Below the pieces are notes generated by a model. That model did not search any database. It was not told where the DNA came from and saw nothing but the letters and a program-made list of their open reading frames with translations. Positions 33,624 through 42,972 of a stretch of DNA of 64,000 nucleotides are shown piece by piece; the first letter of the stretch is position 1, and the number at the start of each line of letters is the position of its first letter. The stretch covers positions 124,001 to 188,000 of the forward strand of contig NZ_CAJVAS010000001.1 in assembly GCF_910593845.1 (NCBI RefSeq), read 5' to 3'. The stretch comes from Paenibacillus solanacearum (lineage in GTDB: Bacteria; Bacillota; Bacilli; Paenibacillales; NBRC-103111). A program made the position numbers and the translations under genes.

Positions 33624-33902
33624 GCAGTCCTTTCCTGACAGGCCAGTGTTCCTGGCTCTAGGATATAACTTTATTTTATCGCTGCCGCCGCAGGTTGAAC
33701 AGGTTGAAAACGGTTATAATGGTCTGTTCTCTTGCGCTCAGCCTTCACCGTTTCCCCACAGGCATCATGCATTCGACGGCTCGCGCATCAGGCAAATATC
33801 AGCGGAAACAAATGGTAATAACAGCGCAGCTTTACTATAATTCGGATGCAAGGTGTTGGTAGACTATTCGGATTGACGAAATGTTCGGAGGGGCGGATAA
33901 GG

Positions 33903-34652
33903 ATGTTGTTATGGTCAAAGTGGAAGACCAGGTATGGGGCCGAAAGGCTTAAACGCCGAATCGACTGGAGCGGGCCGCTGCCGCAGCACGTCGCGATCAT
34001 GATGGACGGCAATGGCCGATGGGCGACAAGGCGAGGGCTGCCGCGGACGGCGGGGCATGTGGCGGGAATGCATGCGATGCGGGAGACGATACGCTTTTGT
34101 CATCAGGCGCAGCTTCGCTATTTGACGTTGTATGCCTTCTCGACGGAAAATTGGAAGCGGCCGAAGGAGGAAGTCGACGCGATTATACGTCTGGTGCATG
34201 AATTCATGACGGAACGCACGCTTGGCGAATTGAACCGTAACCAAATCAAAGTGAGCTTTATTGGCGATACGGCCAAATTCGATCCCGATACCCGGCGAAT
34301 CATGGAGCAGGCGGTGCATGTCACCCGCTTCAATATGGGCATGACGGTCAATTTTGCGGTAAACTACGGCGGACGCAGCGATATCGTTCGAGCCGTCAAG
34401 ACGATGGTGACGGAGGAGAACGGCTCGGTTTCGATAGATGCATTCGAGTCGCGTCTATATACCTCCGGCTGTCCGAATCCCGAGCTGTTGATTCGCACGA
34501 GCGGGGAGAAACGGCTGAGCGGATTTCTGTTATGGCAATCGGCGCAGGCGGAGCTCTGGTTTACGGACGAAATGTGGCCCAGTTTTAACGAGGCACTGTT
34601 TTATCAGGCTCTTTACGAATATCAATGCCGTAAGGTCAGGGCAAACTCGTGA
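33903..34652 (+). CDS. uppS: Undecaprenyl diphosphate synthase-like cis-prenyltransferase
   Basis: Adds isopentenyl units to farnesyl diphosphate to form the C55 carrier for cell-wall building blocks. The 249 aa product has 'IMMDGNGRWATRRGLPR' with the catalytic Asp, 'TLYAFSTENWKRP' and 'LLIRTSGEKRLSGFLLWQSA', all family signatures. It lies outside the usual frr-uppS-cdsA cluster, so it is probably a second isoprenyl transferase. Variation in the last motif (usual form ends SNFLLWQLAYAE) supports a paralogue. Start ATG 33903. Confidence 0.88.
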   Translation: MLLWSKWKTRYGAERLKRRIDWSGPLPQHVAIMMDGNGRWATRRGLPRTAGHVAGMHAMRETIRFCHQAQLRYLTLYAFSTENWKRPKEEVDAIIRLVHEFMTERTLGELNRNQIKVSFIGDTAKFDPDTRRIMEQAVHVTRFNMGMTVNFAVNYGGRSDIVRAVKTMVTEENGSVSIDAFESRLYTSGCPNPELLIRTSGEKRLSGFLLWQSAQAELWFTDEMWPSFNEALFYQALYEYQCRKVRANS

Positions 34653-34672
34653 AGGCATCGGAAAAATAAAAT

Positions 34673-34699
34673 ACCGTGTCTCTAGGCGAGCTTCACGGT
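34673..34699 (-). terminator. Terminator downstream of the globin sensor gene
   Basis: ACCGTG and CACGGT pair across 15 bases; on the minus strand TATTTTATTTTT follows, so it serves the minus-strand gene. Confidence 0.55.
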
Positions 34700-34724
34700 T
34701 TGTAGGGGGATCGGGCAGGATCGA

Positions 34725-36053
34725 TCAAATATTTTTTGTATTATGAACCAGCGTTTCCGCCGAGGCGGCTACTTTATGGGTTGAGTCGCCGATTTCTTCG
34801 ATGATGTAAGCCAATGACTGGATTTCTTTTTCCACGCGATTGATTTCGTTCATATTGCTCTGCATGGAAGTAAGAATATGGTCGAATACGGTTCTCGTAT
34901 CGCTCGATTCCTGCGCGCCGGCTTCTACCTCGGCGTTTACTTTTTGAATCGAGGCGACGACGTCCGCTGTGTTGTCCATCGTCTGCTTGATCAGGCCGGT
35001 AATTTGGCTGACGCTGACGGTCGTGTCGTTCGACAGCTTCTGAACTTCCTTGGCTACGACGTCGAAGCCTTTGCCATGCTCTCCCGCTCTGGCCGCCTCA
35101 ATCGAAGCGTTGAGCGACAGCAGCTTCGTCTGATTCGCGATCTCCTGCACCATCGTAATGATGTTCTGAATCTGCTTGAAGGAATCTTGGAAGCCGTCCA
35201 CCGTTTGTCTCATAAGCAGGGCGCTTTCGCGAATCAGCACAATGCGCTCGGACAACTGCAGCAGCTTATGCTTTCCTTCGCTTGCCAAAGTTTGCGTTTC
35301 GCTCACTTTTTCGATCGAATGCAGGAAAGAACGGTTGACCTGATCGCTGCTCGTCACCAGCTCTTTCACAGAGGCGCTGGTTTGTTCCGTCAAGGCGGCT
35401 AACTCTTCGCTGGCAACCGTAATTTTCCCTTTTAAATCGTTTTTAACGTCGATATACGCCTGCTCGCGCTGCAGGGTGTTTTCCTTCTCGTATGCTTCCA
35501 GCACCAGCTGCTGTTCGAAATTCAGCAGCTTCGTGATCACTTTGCTGATGTGCAGACTTTCTTCGTAATTGTGGACGCTGCGGTGAATGACATCAAGCAG
35601 CGTGTTTTGCAAATTTTGAAAGGCGCCCATGTACCATTTCGGCTCCAGGCCGATTTTTTGATGCACCTTGGCGATTTGCAGCCGTTTGTTGATGAACTCG
35701 GCGTCGATGCTTCCGTTGAACATTTCAATTAAATGATCGTGCAGCGTCTTTTTTAACCGGTCAACCGAGCTATGTTTTTTTATGATATCTTCGAGCGTTC
35801 CTACGTCAAGCACGGTTTGATAGAAAGAGGTCGTGATTTCGTCGATATGTTCGTGAATGAGAGGCTGAATCGCTTTGAGGAGATGAAGATCCTCGGCCTG
35901 CAGATTGATCATTTTCATTTGCTGCACCGTATCGCTGTTGGCTTCGATGCGGATGCGCACGCTTTCGTTTTTGGCTTTGTCCAGCCATTCGGTCTTGGGG
36001 CGGGAAGAAAATCCGAGCGTCTGGGCCAATGTTTGAAAAGGATGAGTACTCAA
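34725..36053 (-). CDS. hemAT: HemAT-like globin-coupled aerotaxis transducer
   Basis: A 442 aa soluble chemoreceptor. Residues 40-195 form a globin-like heme domain with the proximal His in 'IAKVHQKIGLEPKWYMGAFQ' (about residue 131) and a Phe-Tyr pair near 77-78. The C-terminal half is a methyl-accepting signalling coiled coil with the highly conserved hairpin 'TKLLSLNASIEAARAGEHGK'. No membrane segment is present. HemAT binds oxygen and signals to CheA. The start is TTG 36053 with GGAGGG nine bases upstream. Length agrees with Bacillus HemAT (about 432 aa). Confidence 0.92.
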   Translation of the reverse strand: MSTHPFQTLAQTLGFSSRPKTEWLDKAKNESVRIRIEANSDTVQQMKMINLQAEDLHLLKAIQPLIHEHIDEITTSFYQTVLDVGTLEDIIKKHSSVDRLKKTLHDHLIEMFNGSIDAEFINKRLQIAKVHQKIGLEPKWYMGAFQNLQNTLLDVIHRSVHNYEESLHISKVITKLLNFEQQLVLEAYEKENTLQREQAYIDVKNDLKGKITVASEELAALTEQTSASVKELVTSSDQVNRSFLHSIEKVSETQTLASEGKHKLLQLSERIVLIRESALLMRQTVDGFQDSFKQIQNIITMVQEIANQTKLLSLNASIEAARAGEHGKGFDVVAKEVQKLSNDTTVSVSQITGLIKQTMDNTADVVASIQKVNAEVEAGAQESSDTRTVFDHILTSMQSNMNEINRVEKEIQSLAYIIEEIGDSTHKVAASAETLVHNTKNI

Positions 36054-36250
36054 TGAACCGTTCCCTCCGATCCTTGAAGTGAAGATACAGCAATGGATAT
36101 GTGAAAATTATATAGGTATTTGTCGACAGTTGCAAAGATAATTAGAGTGAAACGTGTAGAAAATTGAAGTAATGTGTCGAATGAATGCGAGGTCGAACGA
36201 GGGGTCATACATATACAGTCCGTTTCAGCATGCTGAGACCGATTCACGGA

Positions 36251-36280
36251 GGGAACCTGCACGGGCGAGGTTCCCTTTTG
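36251..36280 (+). terminator. Orphan plus-strand terminator hairpin
   Basis: GGGAACCT (36251-36258) pairs perfectly with AGGTTCCC (36268-36275), followed by TTTTG. Both flanking genes are on the minus strand, so no known transcript ends here. Confidence 0.6.
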
Positions 36281-36294
36281 CATTTCATATGCGG

Positions 36295-37200
36295 CTACCG
36301 AAGCCGCTGCTGCCTGTATTGCGACGGTGAGATGCCCATGGCATGGCTGAACGCCTTGGAGAAATAGTGGATGGAGGAGAAGCCGTGCTTGTGCGCGATT
36401 TCGGTCACGGTCAAGTCGGTTTCGGTCAAATCGTCCGCTGCCTGGTGCAGCCTCCGGCGCTGGATGTATTCATGCGGAGTGAGGCCGGTCTCCTGCTTGA
36501 ACAGGTGATGAAAGCGGCTGCGCCCCATCCCCAGTCCCTTGGCCCATACGTACAATTCCGACTCCGCCTGCTCCAGCGGCGCGTTGTCGATTTTGTCGAG
36601 CAGCTGCGCAATTCTCGGGTCGCACCAAGCGTCGTTCCGCGCTGCCAGCGTCAAGTAATGGTGCAGGAAGGTCTGGAACGCGGCGTTATATTGCAGCGAC
36701 TCGATCGGGCTGCGGACGCCGAGAATCGAGGGGGGTTGCGTGAAGGCGTTGAAATACGACAGCCACAAGGCGATGTTATTCACTTTCATCACCTGATGCA
36801 GCTGAAGTCCGGGCATGGAGCTGGCACGTTCCTCCATAAAAGGCCTGTCCGCGCCTTTGAAATAATCGCGCTGGTAATGAAACTCCGGCCGATGGACATA
36901 GCGCCAGTCGAAGTAAGCGCAGCGGTGCACCATCGGCTCCCGCTCGTCAGTGACCCACTGATGGGGGAGTCCGGCGGCGATATATACAAGCGAACCGGGC
37001 TGAAGTCTGTGCTCCTTCCCGTTCAGCAGCAGCGTGCCGCAGCCGTCTTCGATGAGGATGACCGCATGGGCGTAGCATAGGCGAAGCGGACAATATTCCT
37101 GCGGCGTAAACTCGTATTTTTGCGCGAATAGCAGCAGCGGATTGAAATCGGAATAACGGGTCAAATAATCGACTTTCCATCGGTAAACCGGAATTTTCAT
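36295..37200 (-). CDS. AraC-family transcriptional regulator
   Basis: A 301 aa regulator with an N-terminal cupin ('HRLQPGSLVYIAAGLPHQW') and C-terminal double helix-turn-helix ('KGLGMGRSRFHHLFKQETG', 'VTEIAHKHGFSSIHYFSKAF'). No adjacent target gene on the same strand; the ugp operon begins 450 bp to the right in the opposite direction. A carbohydrate-responsive role is likely. Confidence 0.87.
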   Translation of the reverse strand: MKIPVYRWKVDYLTRYSDFNPLLLFAQKYEFTPQEYCPLRLCYAHAVILIEDGCGTLLLNGKEHRLQPGSLVYIAAGLPHQWVTDEREPMVHRCAYFDWRYVHRPEFHYQRDYFKGADRPFMEERASSMPGLQLHQVMKVNNIALWLSYFNAFTQPPSILGVRSPIESLQYNAAFQTFLHHYLTLAARNDAWCDPRIAQLLDKIDNAPLEQAESELYVWAKGLGMGRSRFHHLFKQETGLTPHEYIQRRRLHQAADDLTETDLTVTEIAHKHGFSSIHYFSKAFSHAMGISPSQYRQQRLR

Positions 37201-37651
37201 CGAGTCGCACGTCCTATGGCGATGTTCGTTTCTCTATTATATTAATCCGAATGTCCGCGCCGTTCAACAAAGAGGTTCGTGTTCATGAGAGGTTTTTATT
37301 CATACTTGCAATCGCAAGAACATAATGTGGTATCAAGAAGCTTAAAAATGAACAAAAGTAAGCAGGATTGAACGGCATGCAGCTTCGAATGCTTCCAAGG
37401 CCGCACCATGGATAAGAGAGGCTTGAACTTGAAATATGAAAGCGTTTCAGCAGGGCTGGGATAACTGCGCCGCTGCTGCAAAAAGGGGGATAGGCAGACG
37501 GCATGCTTCGCTTCCGCTTTACTTATTCGACATGTGGGCTGAATACCCCGTTGATCCTTTCGCTGTATGACTTGGAAACGAACACAAATAAACAAAACAT
37601 TGAAAAAATCCGCACTTTTGCCATCCGATTGAACCCAAAGGAGAGATGAAG
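37201..37651. other. Gene-free region upstream of the DeoR-ugp operon
   Basis: No gene is seen. It holds a perfect palindrome TGAAAGCGTTTCA (37437-37449), one base shorter than a CcpA cre site, and must contain the operon promoter, which I could not pick out with confidence. Confidence 0.4.
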
Positions 37652-38413
37652 GTGTTAGCGGTCGAAAGAAAGCTGCGGATTGTGGAGTATGTCAGGCAGC
37701 AACGCATGGCCACGATTGCCGCGCTTGCCCAACAATTTCGCGTGCACGAGGCAACGATCCGCCGGGATCTGACGGAGCTGGAACAGGAGGGTTTTTTAAG
37801 ACGAACGCACGGCGGCGTTATATTGGAGCAGTGGACGCATCATGAACAGAGCTTCAGCGAGAGAGCGATCCAGCAATTGGACCAGAAGGCGCGCATCGGC
37901 CAGATGGCGGCCAGTCTCGTAGCGGACGGGGAGAATGTCATTATCGATTCCGGGACGACGACGCTGCATATCGCGAAGCATCTCGTGCATCGCGCCCATA
38001 TTACCGTCATTACGAATGACATGAATGTCGCTGCGGAGCTGCGCGACGCGCCGATGGTGAACGTGATCTTGACCGGCGGGGAGCTGTATCCTTCCAGTTA
38101 CATGCTCAACGGCATGTTCACCGAGCATGTACTGCGGTCGCTGCATGTCGAGAAGGCGTTCATCGGCACGCCTGCGCTCCATCCGAAGTATGGCTTAATG
38201 CACCCGGAAGCGCGGCTTGTCACGGCCAAGCAGGCGATGATCGCGGTCGCTGACGAAATCGTCGTCGTCGCCGACGATAGTAAAATCGGCAAGCTGTCGC
38301 TTCATACCGTCGCCCCCAACAGTTCGATTCATACGCTCATCACGGGGGCGGAGACGGAGGACATTAAGCTCAAGCCGTTTGTCGAGCAGGGAATCAAGGT
38401 GTACGCGGTTTGA
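37652..38413 (+). CDS. DeoR-family transcriptional regulator
   Basis: A 253 aa repressor with the N-terminal DeoR winged helix ('IAALAQQFRVHEATIRRDL', 'EGFLRRTHGG') and a C-terminal sugar-phosphate sensor ('DSGTTTLHIAKHL', 'ITNDMNVAAEL'). GTG 37652 has GGAG eight bases upstream; ATG 37646 is too close to it. It heads the ugp-type importer operon, 27 bp upstream of the ATPase gene, and most likely controls it in response to a phosphorylated sugar or glycerol phosphate. Confidence 0.88.
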   Translation: MLAVERKLRIVEYVRQQRMATIAALAQQFRVHEATIRRDLTELEQEGFLRRTHGGVILEQWTHHEQSFSERAIQQLDQKARIGQMAASLVADGENVIIDSGTTTLHIAKHLVHRAHITVITNDMNVAAELRDAPMVNVILTGGELYPSSYMLNGMFTEHVLRSLHVEKAFIGTPALHPKYGLMHPEARLVTAKQAMIAVADEIVVVADDSKIGKLSLHTVAPNSSIHTLITGAETEDIKLKPFVEQGIKVYAV

Positions 38414-38440
38414 AGACAGCGGTCCATTAGAGGAGGGGGA

Positions 38441-39508
38441 ATGAACATGGCATCCATCGAGTTTGTGCGCGTGACCAAGGCGTTTGACAAAAATGTAGTC
38501 ATCCAGGATTTGGACTTGAAGATCGAAGACGGGAAATTTACCGTACTCGTCGGTCCTTCCGGCTGCGGCAAGACGACGCTGCTCCGCATGATAGCCGGCA
38601 TCGATCCGCAAACGTCCGGCTCCGTGCTGATCGGCGGCAAGGACGTAACGCGCGTGGCCCCGGGGCAGCGAGGCGTGGCGATGGTATTCCAGAACTATGC
38701 GATTTATCCTACGATGTCGGTGCGGGAAAACATCGAATTCGGCCTGAAAAACAACAAGGTCGAAAAAGAGGAGCGGACCCGCCTCGTAGAAACGGTCAGT
38801 GCAACGGTCGGCTTACAGCCGTATTTGGACCGCAAGCCGTCCACGCTGTCCGGCGGGCAGCGCCAGCGCGTTGCGCTCGCCCGGGCAATGGTCAAGAAGC
38901 CGTCCGTGTTTCTAATGGACGAACCGCTGTCTAACCTGGACGCCAAGCTTCGGGCGCAAATGCGCATCGAGCTGATCGAAATGCACAAGAAGCTGGGCAC
39001 AACGTTCGTCTATGTGACCCATGACCAGGTGGAAGCGATGTCGATGGCCGATACGATCGTGCTGATGAATCAAGGGCAAATCCAGCAGGAGGCGAAGCCG
39101 GAAGTGATCTACCGGCAGCCGAGCAACTTGTTTGCGGCCCAGTTTATCGGCGTTCCGCCAATGAACGTCGGCGAACTCGGGATCGACGGCGTCCGGTTCG
39201 GATTCCGGCCGGAAAGCGCCGAGCTGTCCGGCGAGCCTCGCAGCGAGACTGAATATGCCATACAGGGAACGATCGTCACCAGAGAAATGCTCGGCTCGGA
39301 AACGCTGTATCAGGTCCGCAGCGGCCGGCATTCGTTCATGGTGAAAAGCACGCAGGATTTGTTCTCGGTCGACCAGCACGTATATCTTGGCGTGGACGCC
39401 TCGAAGCTGTACTTTTTTGCGGCAGACGAGAAGCGCATCGATCCGAGCGACGCCCGGTTCGGCGGGTATCTGAATGCGCTCCTGTCCGGGGTGGCGGCGC
39501 ATGGATAA
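38441..39508 (+). CDS. ugpC: ABC importer ATP-binding protein, UgpC/MsmX type
   Basis: A 355 aa ATPase: Walker A 'GPSGCGKTTLL', signature 'LSGGQRQRVALARA', Walker B 'VFLMDEPLSNLD', switch 'THDQ', and a C-terminal TOBE-like regulatory domain. This is the long form that energises sugar and glycerol-3-phosphate importers. A second ATG at 38447 is at a better distance from AGGAGG, so the start may be two codons later. It overlaps the first permease gene by eight bases. Confidence 0.92.
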   Translation: MNMASIEFVRVTKAFDKNVVIQDLDLKIEDGKFTVLVGPSGCGKTTLLRMIAGIDPQTSGSVLIGGKDVTRVAPGQRGVAMVFQNYAIYPTMSVRENIEFGLKNNKVEKEERTRLVETVSATVGLQPYLDRKPSTLSGGQRQRVALARAMVKKPSVFLMDEPLSNLDAKLRAQMRIELIEMHKKLGTTFVYVTHDQVEAMSMADTIVLMNQGQIQQEAKPEVIYRQPSNLFAAQFIGVPPMNVGELGIDGVRFGFRPESAELSGEPRSETEYAIQGTIVTREMLGSETLYQVRSGRHSFMVKSTQDLFSVDQHVYLGVDASKLYFFAADEKRIDPSDARFGGYLNALLSGVAAHG

Positions 39509-40379
39509 ACGAAAGCTGTGGGAGACGCTTCGTCCGTACGTCATGATTTTTCCGGCGATGACCGGCATCGTGCTCTTCGTCATTTATCCGGTGCTGTATT
39601 TGATTTATTTGAGCTTTTACAAATACAACCTGCTCAACAAAGACAAAAGCAAATTCGTCGGTTTCGATAATTTTGCCGAGGTGCTGTCGCGGGATGACTT
39701 TTACAAGGCGCTTGGAAATACGGTCGTCTATACGGTCAGCGTCGTTGTCCTGACGATCCTGCTGTCGCTTGTCATAGCCGTGTGGCTGAACAAGAAGACC
39801 CGAATGAATGCGTTCGTGCAGGCGGGTATCTTCACGCCGCATATCGTTTCCATCGTGTCGATCTCGCTGGTGTGGCTGTGGCTGATGGAGCCGAGTCATG
39901 GCTTGCTCAACTATTTGCTGAAGACGTTCGGCTTGCCGACGTCGCAGTGGCTGCAAAGCTCCAAAACGGCGATGATGTCGGTCATTATCGTCGCCGTCTG
40001 GCAAAATATCGGCTACTTCACGCTCATTATCGTGGCGGCGCTGCAAAGCATTCCGCCGAGTATTTACGAGGCGGCTGCGCTCGACAATGCGAGCCGGTCC
40101 AAGGTGTTCTGGAAAATTACGATTCCGCTCATTTCGCCGCAGCTGTTTTTCATTCTGGTCATCATGACGATCGGCTCCTTCAAGGTGTTCGATACCGTTC
40201 AGGTGATGACGGGCGGCGGCCCGAACGATGCGACCAAGACGATCGTCTACTATATTTACGGCTTTCGGACGACGAACATCGGGTATTCGGCGGCGACCGG
40301 CGTCGTGCTGATGGCCGTGATCGGATTGCTGACGTTCGTGTATTTCCGGCTGCTGGCCAAAAGGGTCCATTACCAATAA
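39501..40379 (+). CDS. ugpA: ABC importer permease, UgpA type
   Basis: A 292 aa membrane protein with six hydrophobic segments and the EAA loop 'YEAAALDNASRSKVFWKITI', which contacts the ATPase. Its start ATG 39501 overlaps the end of the ATPase gene, indicating translational coupling. It forms the channel with the next permease. Confidence 0.92.
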   Translation: MDKRKLWETLRPYVMIFPAMTGIVLFVIYPVLYLIYLSFYKYNLLNKDKSKFVGFDNFAEVLSRDDFYKALGNTVVYTVSVVVLTILLSLVIAVWLNKKTRMNAFVQAGIFTPHIVSIVSISLVWLWLMEPSHGLLNYLLKTFGLPTSQWLQSSKTAMMSVIIVAVWQNIGYFTLIIVAALQSIPPSIYEAAALDNASRSKVFWKITIPLISPQLFFILVIMTIGSFKVFDTVQVMTGGGPNDATKTIVYYIYGFRTTNIGYSAATGVVLMAVIGLLTFVYFRLLAKRVHYQ

Positions 40380-40412
40380 TACGATGCCGGACAACGAAAG
40401 GGGGTTCCCGTC

Positions 40413-41246
40413 TTGAAAATATACGATTTGAACTGGCTCCGGTCGACGCTCGAATTTGTGTTGAAGGCAGCGATATTGCTCGTGTTTGTGTTCCCGTTCT
40501 TGTGGATGATATCCACCTCGCTGCAAACATTCGAGGAGACGCTGTCTTTTCCGCCCACGTGGATTCCGGCATCGCCGCAGTGGATTAACTTTGCCGACGC
40601 CATGAACGCCGGTCCGTTTTTGACGTATGCCAAAAACTCGATCATGATCACCGGTTCAATCATCGCGATCCAGCTGGTGGTGATGATTCCGGCGGCCTAT
40701 GCGTTTGCGAAATACAATTTCGCCGGAAAAAACATGCTGTTCAGCTTGATTTTGCTGGCCTTCATGATTCCGGGGCAAGTGACCTTTATCCCGGTCTATT
40801 TGATGCTCGCGGACTGGGGGATCATCAAGACGCTGCTGCCGCAAATCATTCCGTTCATGTCCAGCGCCTTCGGCATCTTCCTGCTGCGGCAATATTTCAT
40901 GCAAATTCCGCAGGAGCTGATTGAGGCGGCGCGTCTGGATAACGCCAGCGAATTCAAAATTATGATGAAGCTCATGATCCCGATGTCCCGGGCGGCGCTG
41001 GCGACGATCGCGCTGTTCAGCTTCGTCAGCCATTGGAACGATTACTTCTGGCCGCTTGTGATGACCGATTCGGCTGCGGTCCGGCCGCTGACGATGGGCA
41101 TTGCCAAGCTGCGGGAGACGGAAGGGATCAGCAACTGGCATACGATTATGGCGGGCAACGTCGTCCTGGTCGTGCCGATCCTGATCGTGTACGTATTCTG
41201 CTCGAAGCAAATCGTGAAGGCGTTCGTGTATTCGGGAATCAAATAA
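40413..41246 (+). CDS. ugpE: ABC importer permease, UgpE type
   Basis: A 277 aa membrane protein, six segments, with EAA loop 'IEAARLDNASEFKIMMKLMI'. The start is TTG 40413, preceded by AAAGGGGG. It lies 33 bp after ugpA and 24 bp before the binding-protein gene. Confidence 0.92.
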   Translation: MKIYDLNWLRSTLEFVLKAAILLVFVFPFLWMISTSLQTFEETLSFPPTWIPASPQWINFADAMNAGPFLTYAKNSIMITGSIIAIQLVVMIPAAYAFAKYNFAGKNMLFSLILLAFMIPGQVTFIPVYLMLADWGIIKTLLPQIIPFMSSAFGIFLLRQYFMQIPQELIEAARLDNASEFKIMMKLMIPMSRAALATIALFSFVSHWNDYFWPLVMTDSAAVRPLTMGIAKLRETEGISNWHTIMAGNVVLVVPILIVYVFCSKQIVKAFVYSGIK

Positions 41247-41270
41247 AGATACTATAGGAGGTCAACTGCA

Positions 41271-42569
41271 ATGAACAAAAAGCAAGCCGTATTGAGCTCG
41301 ACCTTGATCTTGAGTCTGCTCGCGGGCTGCTCGCAGCCTGCCACCGACACGGGCGCAGAGAAAGCCCCGGCCGGAGATCCGGCCAAAGGCGGCAAATCGA
41401 CCGTCCAGTTCTGGCATTCGCTCGGCGGGAAGAACGGCGAATACATCGACGCCATGATCAAACGCTTCAACGATGCCCATCCGAACATTGAGGTGGTCGG
41501 GTCGTTCCAGGGCAGCTACGATGAAACGGTGACGAAGCTGCAGCAGGCGGTGGCGGCGAAGACCGCCCCGGACGTGACGATGCTCGAGCGCGCCTACGTT
41601 GAGCTGTTCTCGGATGCCGACGTGCTGGAAGACTTGACGCCGCATCTGAAAAAATCGAACCTGAGCGCGGACTTGTTCACGCCGGGCTTGATGGGTCACT
41701 CCACGTTCAATAAGAAGCTGGTCGCGCTGCCGTTCAACCGCTCTACGCCGATCCTGCATATCAACAAATCGATGCTCGACGAGAAAGGGCTCGCCGTTCC
41801 GACGACATGGGACGAATTGAAGAAAGTCGCCAATGCGCTGGTCATTAAAGAAAATGGGGAAACGAAGCGCTACGGGATGACGATGCCGTATGACACATGG
41901 TATCCGATTGCGATGATTACGGAGGCGGGAGGCAAATTTTTCAGCGACAACAGCAAGTCGATCGGCTTTTACGACAACGGGGTGGGTGTCAAAGTATTCA
42001 GCTTCCTGAAGGATCTGCAGAACAGCGGCGGCTTCTACTACCCTCCGGCCAAAGATTCCGGCAACATTACGAACCAGATGTTCGTGAGCGGGAAGGTCGG
42101 CATTTTGTACGGGTCGACGGGAAGCATCGGCAGCTTGGCCAGTACCGTGCAGTTCAACTACGTCACGGCGTTCCTGCCGAAAGACAAAGTGTACGCGAAC
42201 CCGACAGGCGGAGCGAACGTAGCGATGCTGTCCTCGTCCAAAAACAAAGACGCGGCATGGGAGTTTCTGCGCTGGATGTCTACCGATCCGAAGGGCGGGC
42301 TGCAGTTCGTGCTTGATTCGGGATATTTGCCTTACACGAAGGCGATGGTGGAATCGAAAGAAATCAAGGATCTGTGGGCGAAGGAACCGAACCGCAAAGT
42401 CGCCTACGACCAGCTCCAATACGCAGTCGATACGAATAAGCACGTCGCGTGGCCGGAAGTCATGAACGAATTTTTCAAGGCGATGGAAGCGATCCTGTAC
42501 GACAGCAAAAACATTCAATCGACGCTCGATACGTTCAAGAAGGAAGCGGATCGGATCTTGTCCAAATAA
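41271..42569 (+). CDS. ugpB: ABC solute-binding lipoprotein, UgpB type
   Basis: A 432 aa lipoprotein (lipobox L-A-G-C) of the glycerol-3-phosphate group: 'VQFWHSLGGKNGEYIDAM' and 'GSYDETVTKLQQAVAAKTAP' match UgpB. Together with the preceding ATPase and two permeases it forms a complete importer, likely for glycerol-3-phosphate or its diesters. It is not similar to the three orphan binding proteins in the window. No glycerophosphodiesterase gene is in the operon. A strong hairpin follows. Confidence 0.92.
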   Translation: MNKKQAVLSSTLILSLLAGCSQPATDTGAEKAPAGDPAKGGKSTVQFWHSLGGKNGEYIDAMIKRFNDAHPNIEVVGSFQGSYDETVTKLQQAVAAKTAPDVTMLERAYVELFSDADVLEDLTPHLKKSNLSADLFTPGLMGHSTFNKKLVALPFNRSTPILHINKSMLDEKGLAVPTTWDELKKVANALVIKENGETKRYGMTMPYDTWYPIAMITEAGGKFFSDNSKSIGFYDNGVGVKVFSFLKDLQNSGGFYYPPAKDSGNITNQMFVSGKVGILYGSTGSIGSLASTVQFNYVTAFLPKDKVYANPTGGANVAMLSSSKNKDAAWEFLRWMSTDPKGGLQFVLDSGYLPYTKAMVESKEIKDLWAKEPNRKVAYDQLQYAVDTNKHVAWPEVMNEFFKAMEAILYDSKNIQSTLDTFKKEADRILSK

Positions 42570-42616
42570 GCGGCGCGGAGCTGCCGGTCGGCGGAACGAT
42601 CGGAGCAATGCAGTCA

Positions 42617-42660
42617 ATAAAGAAGCGGGCCTTCATGCGAGGCCTGCTTCTTTATGTACG
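42617..42660 (+). terminator. Terminator of the ugp operon
   Basis: ATAAAGAAGCGGGCCT (42617-42632) pairs with AGGCCTGCTTCTTTAT (42640-42655), one G-U pair in a 16-bp stem. Confidence 0.7.
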
Positions 42661-42972
42661 CCAGAATGTTTAAGTCCGCTAACGCTTTAAAGCGAACTGC
42701 GATATTGTGAACCAAGACTTCTAAGTCAGGATCGTCGATACAGAAACGCGACCATGGAACGGTAATGTATATATGGAATTTAATAGAAGGAAAATGTAAG
42801 ATTCTAGTCAAATTTCTCCTGTTATCATAAAAAACATAATGATTATTCGGCGACCGTAGGCATTCACCGCGAAGGAGGCGTTCCGGCGTGAATAGAGTAC
42901 GTATATGTGAACGTCGTACACTCGCACCGCATATATAAAAAGCGGGATGGACATGAAGGAAGGATGGGGTAT
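42656..42972. other. Interval without a convincing gene
   Basis: A minus-strand frame (about 42625-42790) reads like protein ('DDPDLEVLVHNIAVRFKALA') but runs through the ugp terminator and has no start; it may be a remnant. Nothing else is seen. Confidence 0.3.

Noticed and set aside
39336-40526. Minus-strand 396-codon open frame opposite the ugp ATPase and permease
   Set aside because: Shadow of GC-rich third positions; Arg/His/Asp-rich product, no ribosome binding site.
41262-42617. Minus-strand 451-codon open frame opposite ugpB
   Set aside because: Antisense shadow of a gene with an unambiguous lipoprotein and binding-protein sequence.
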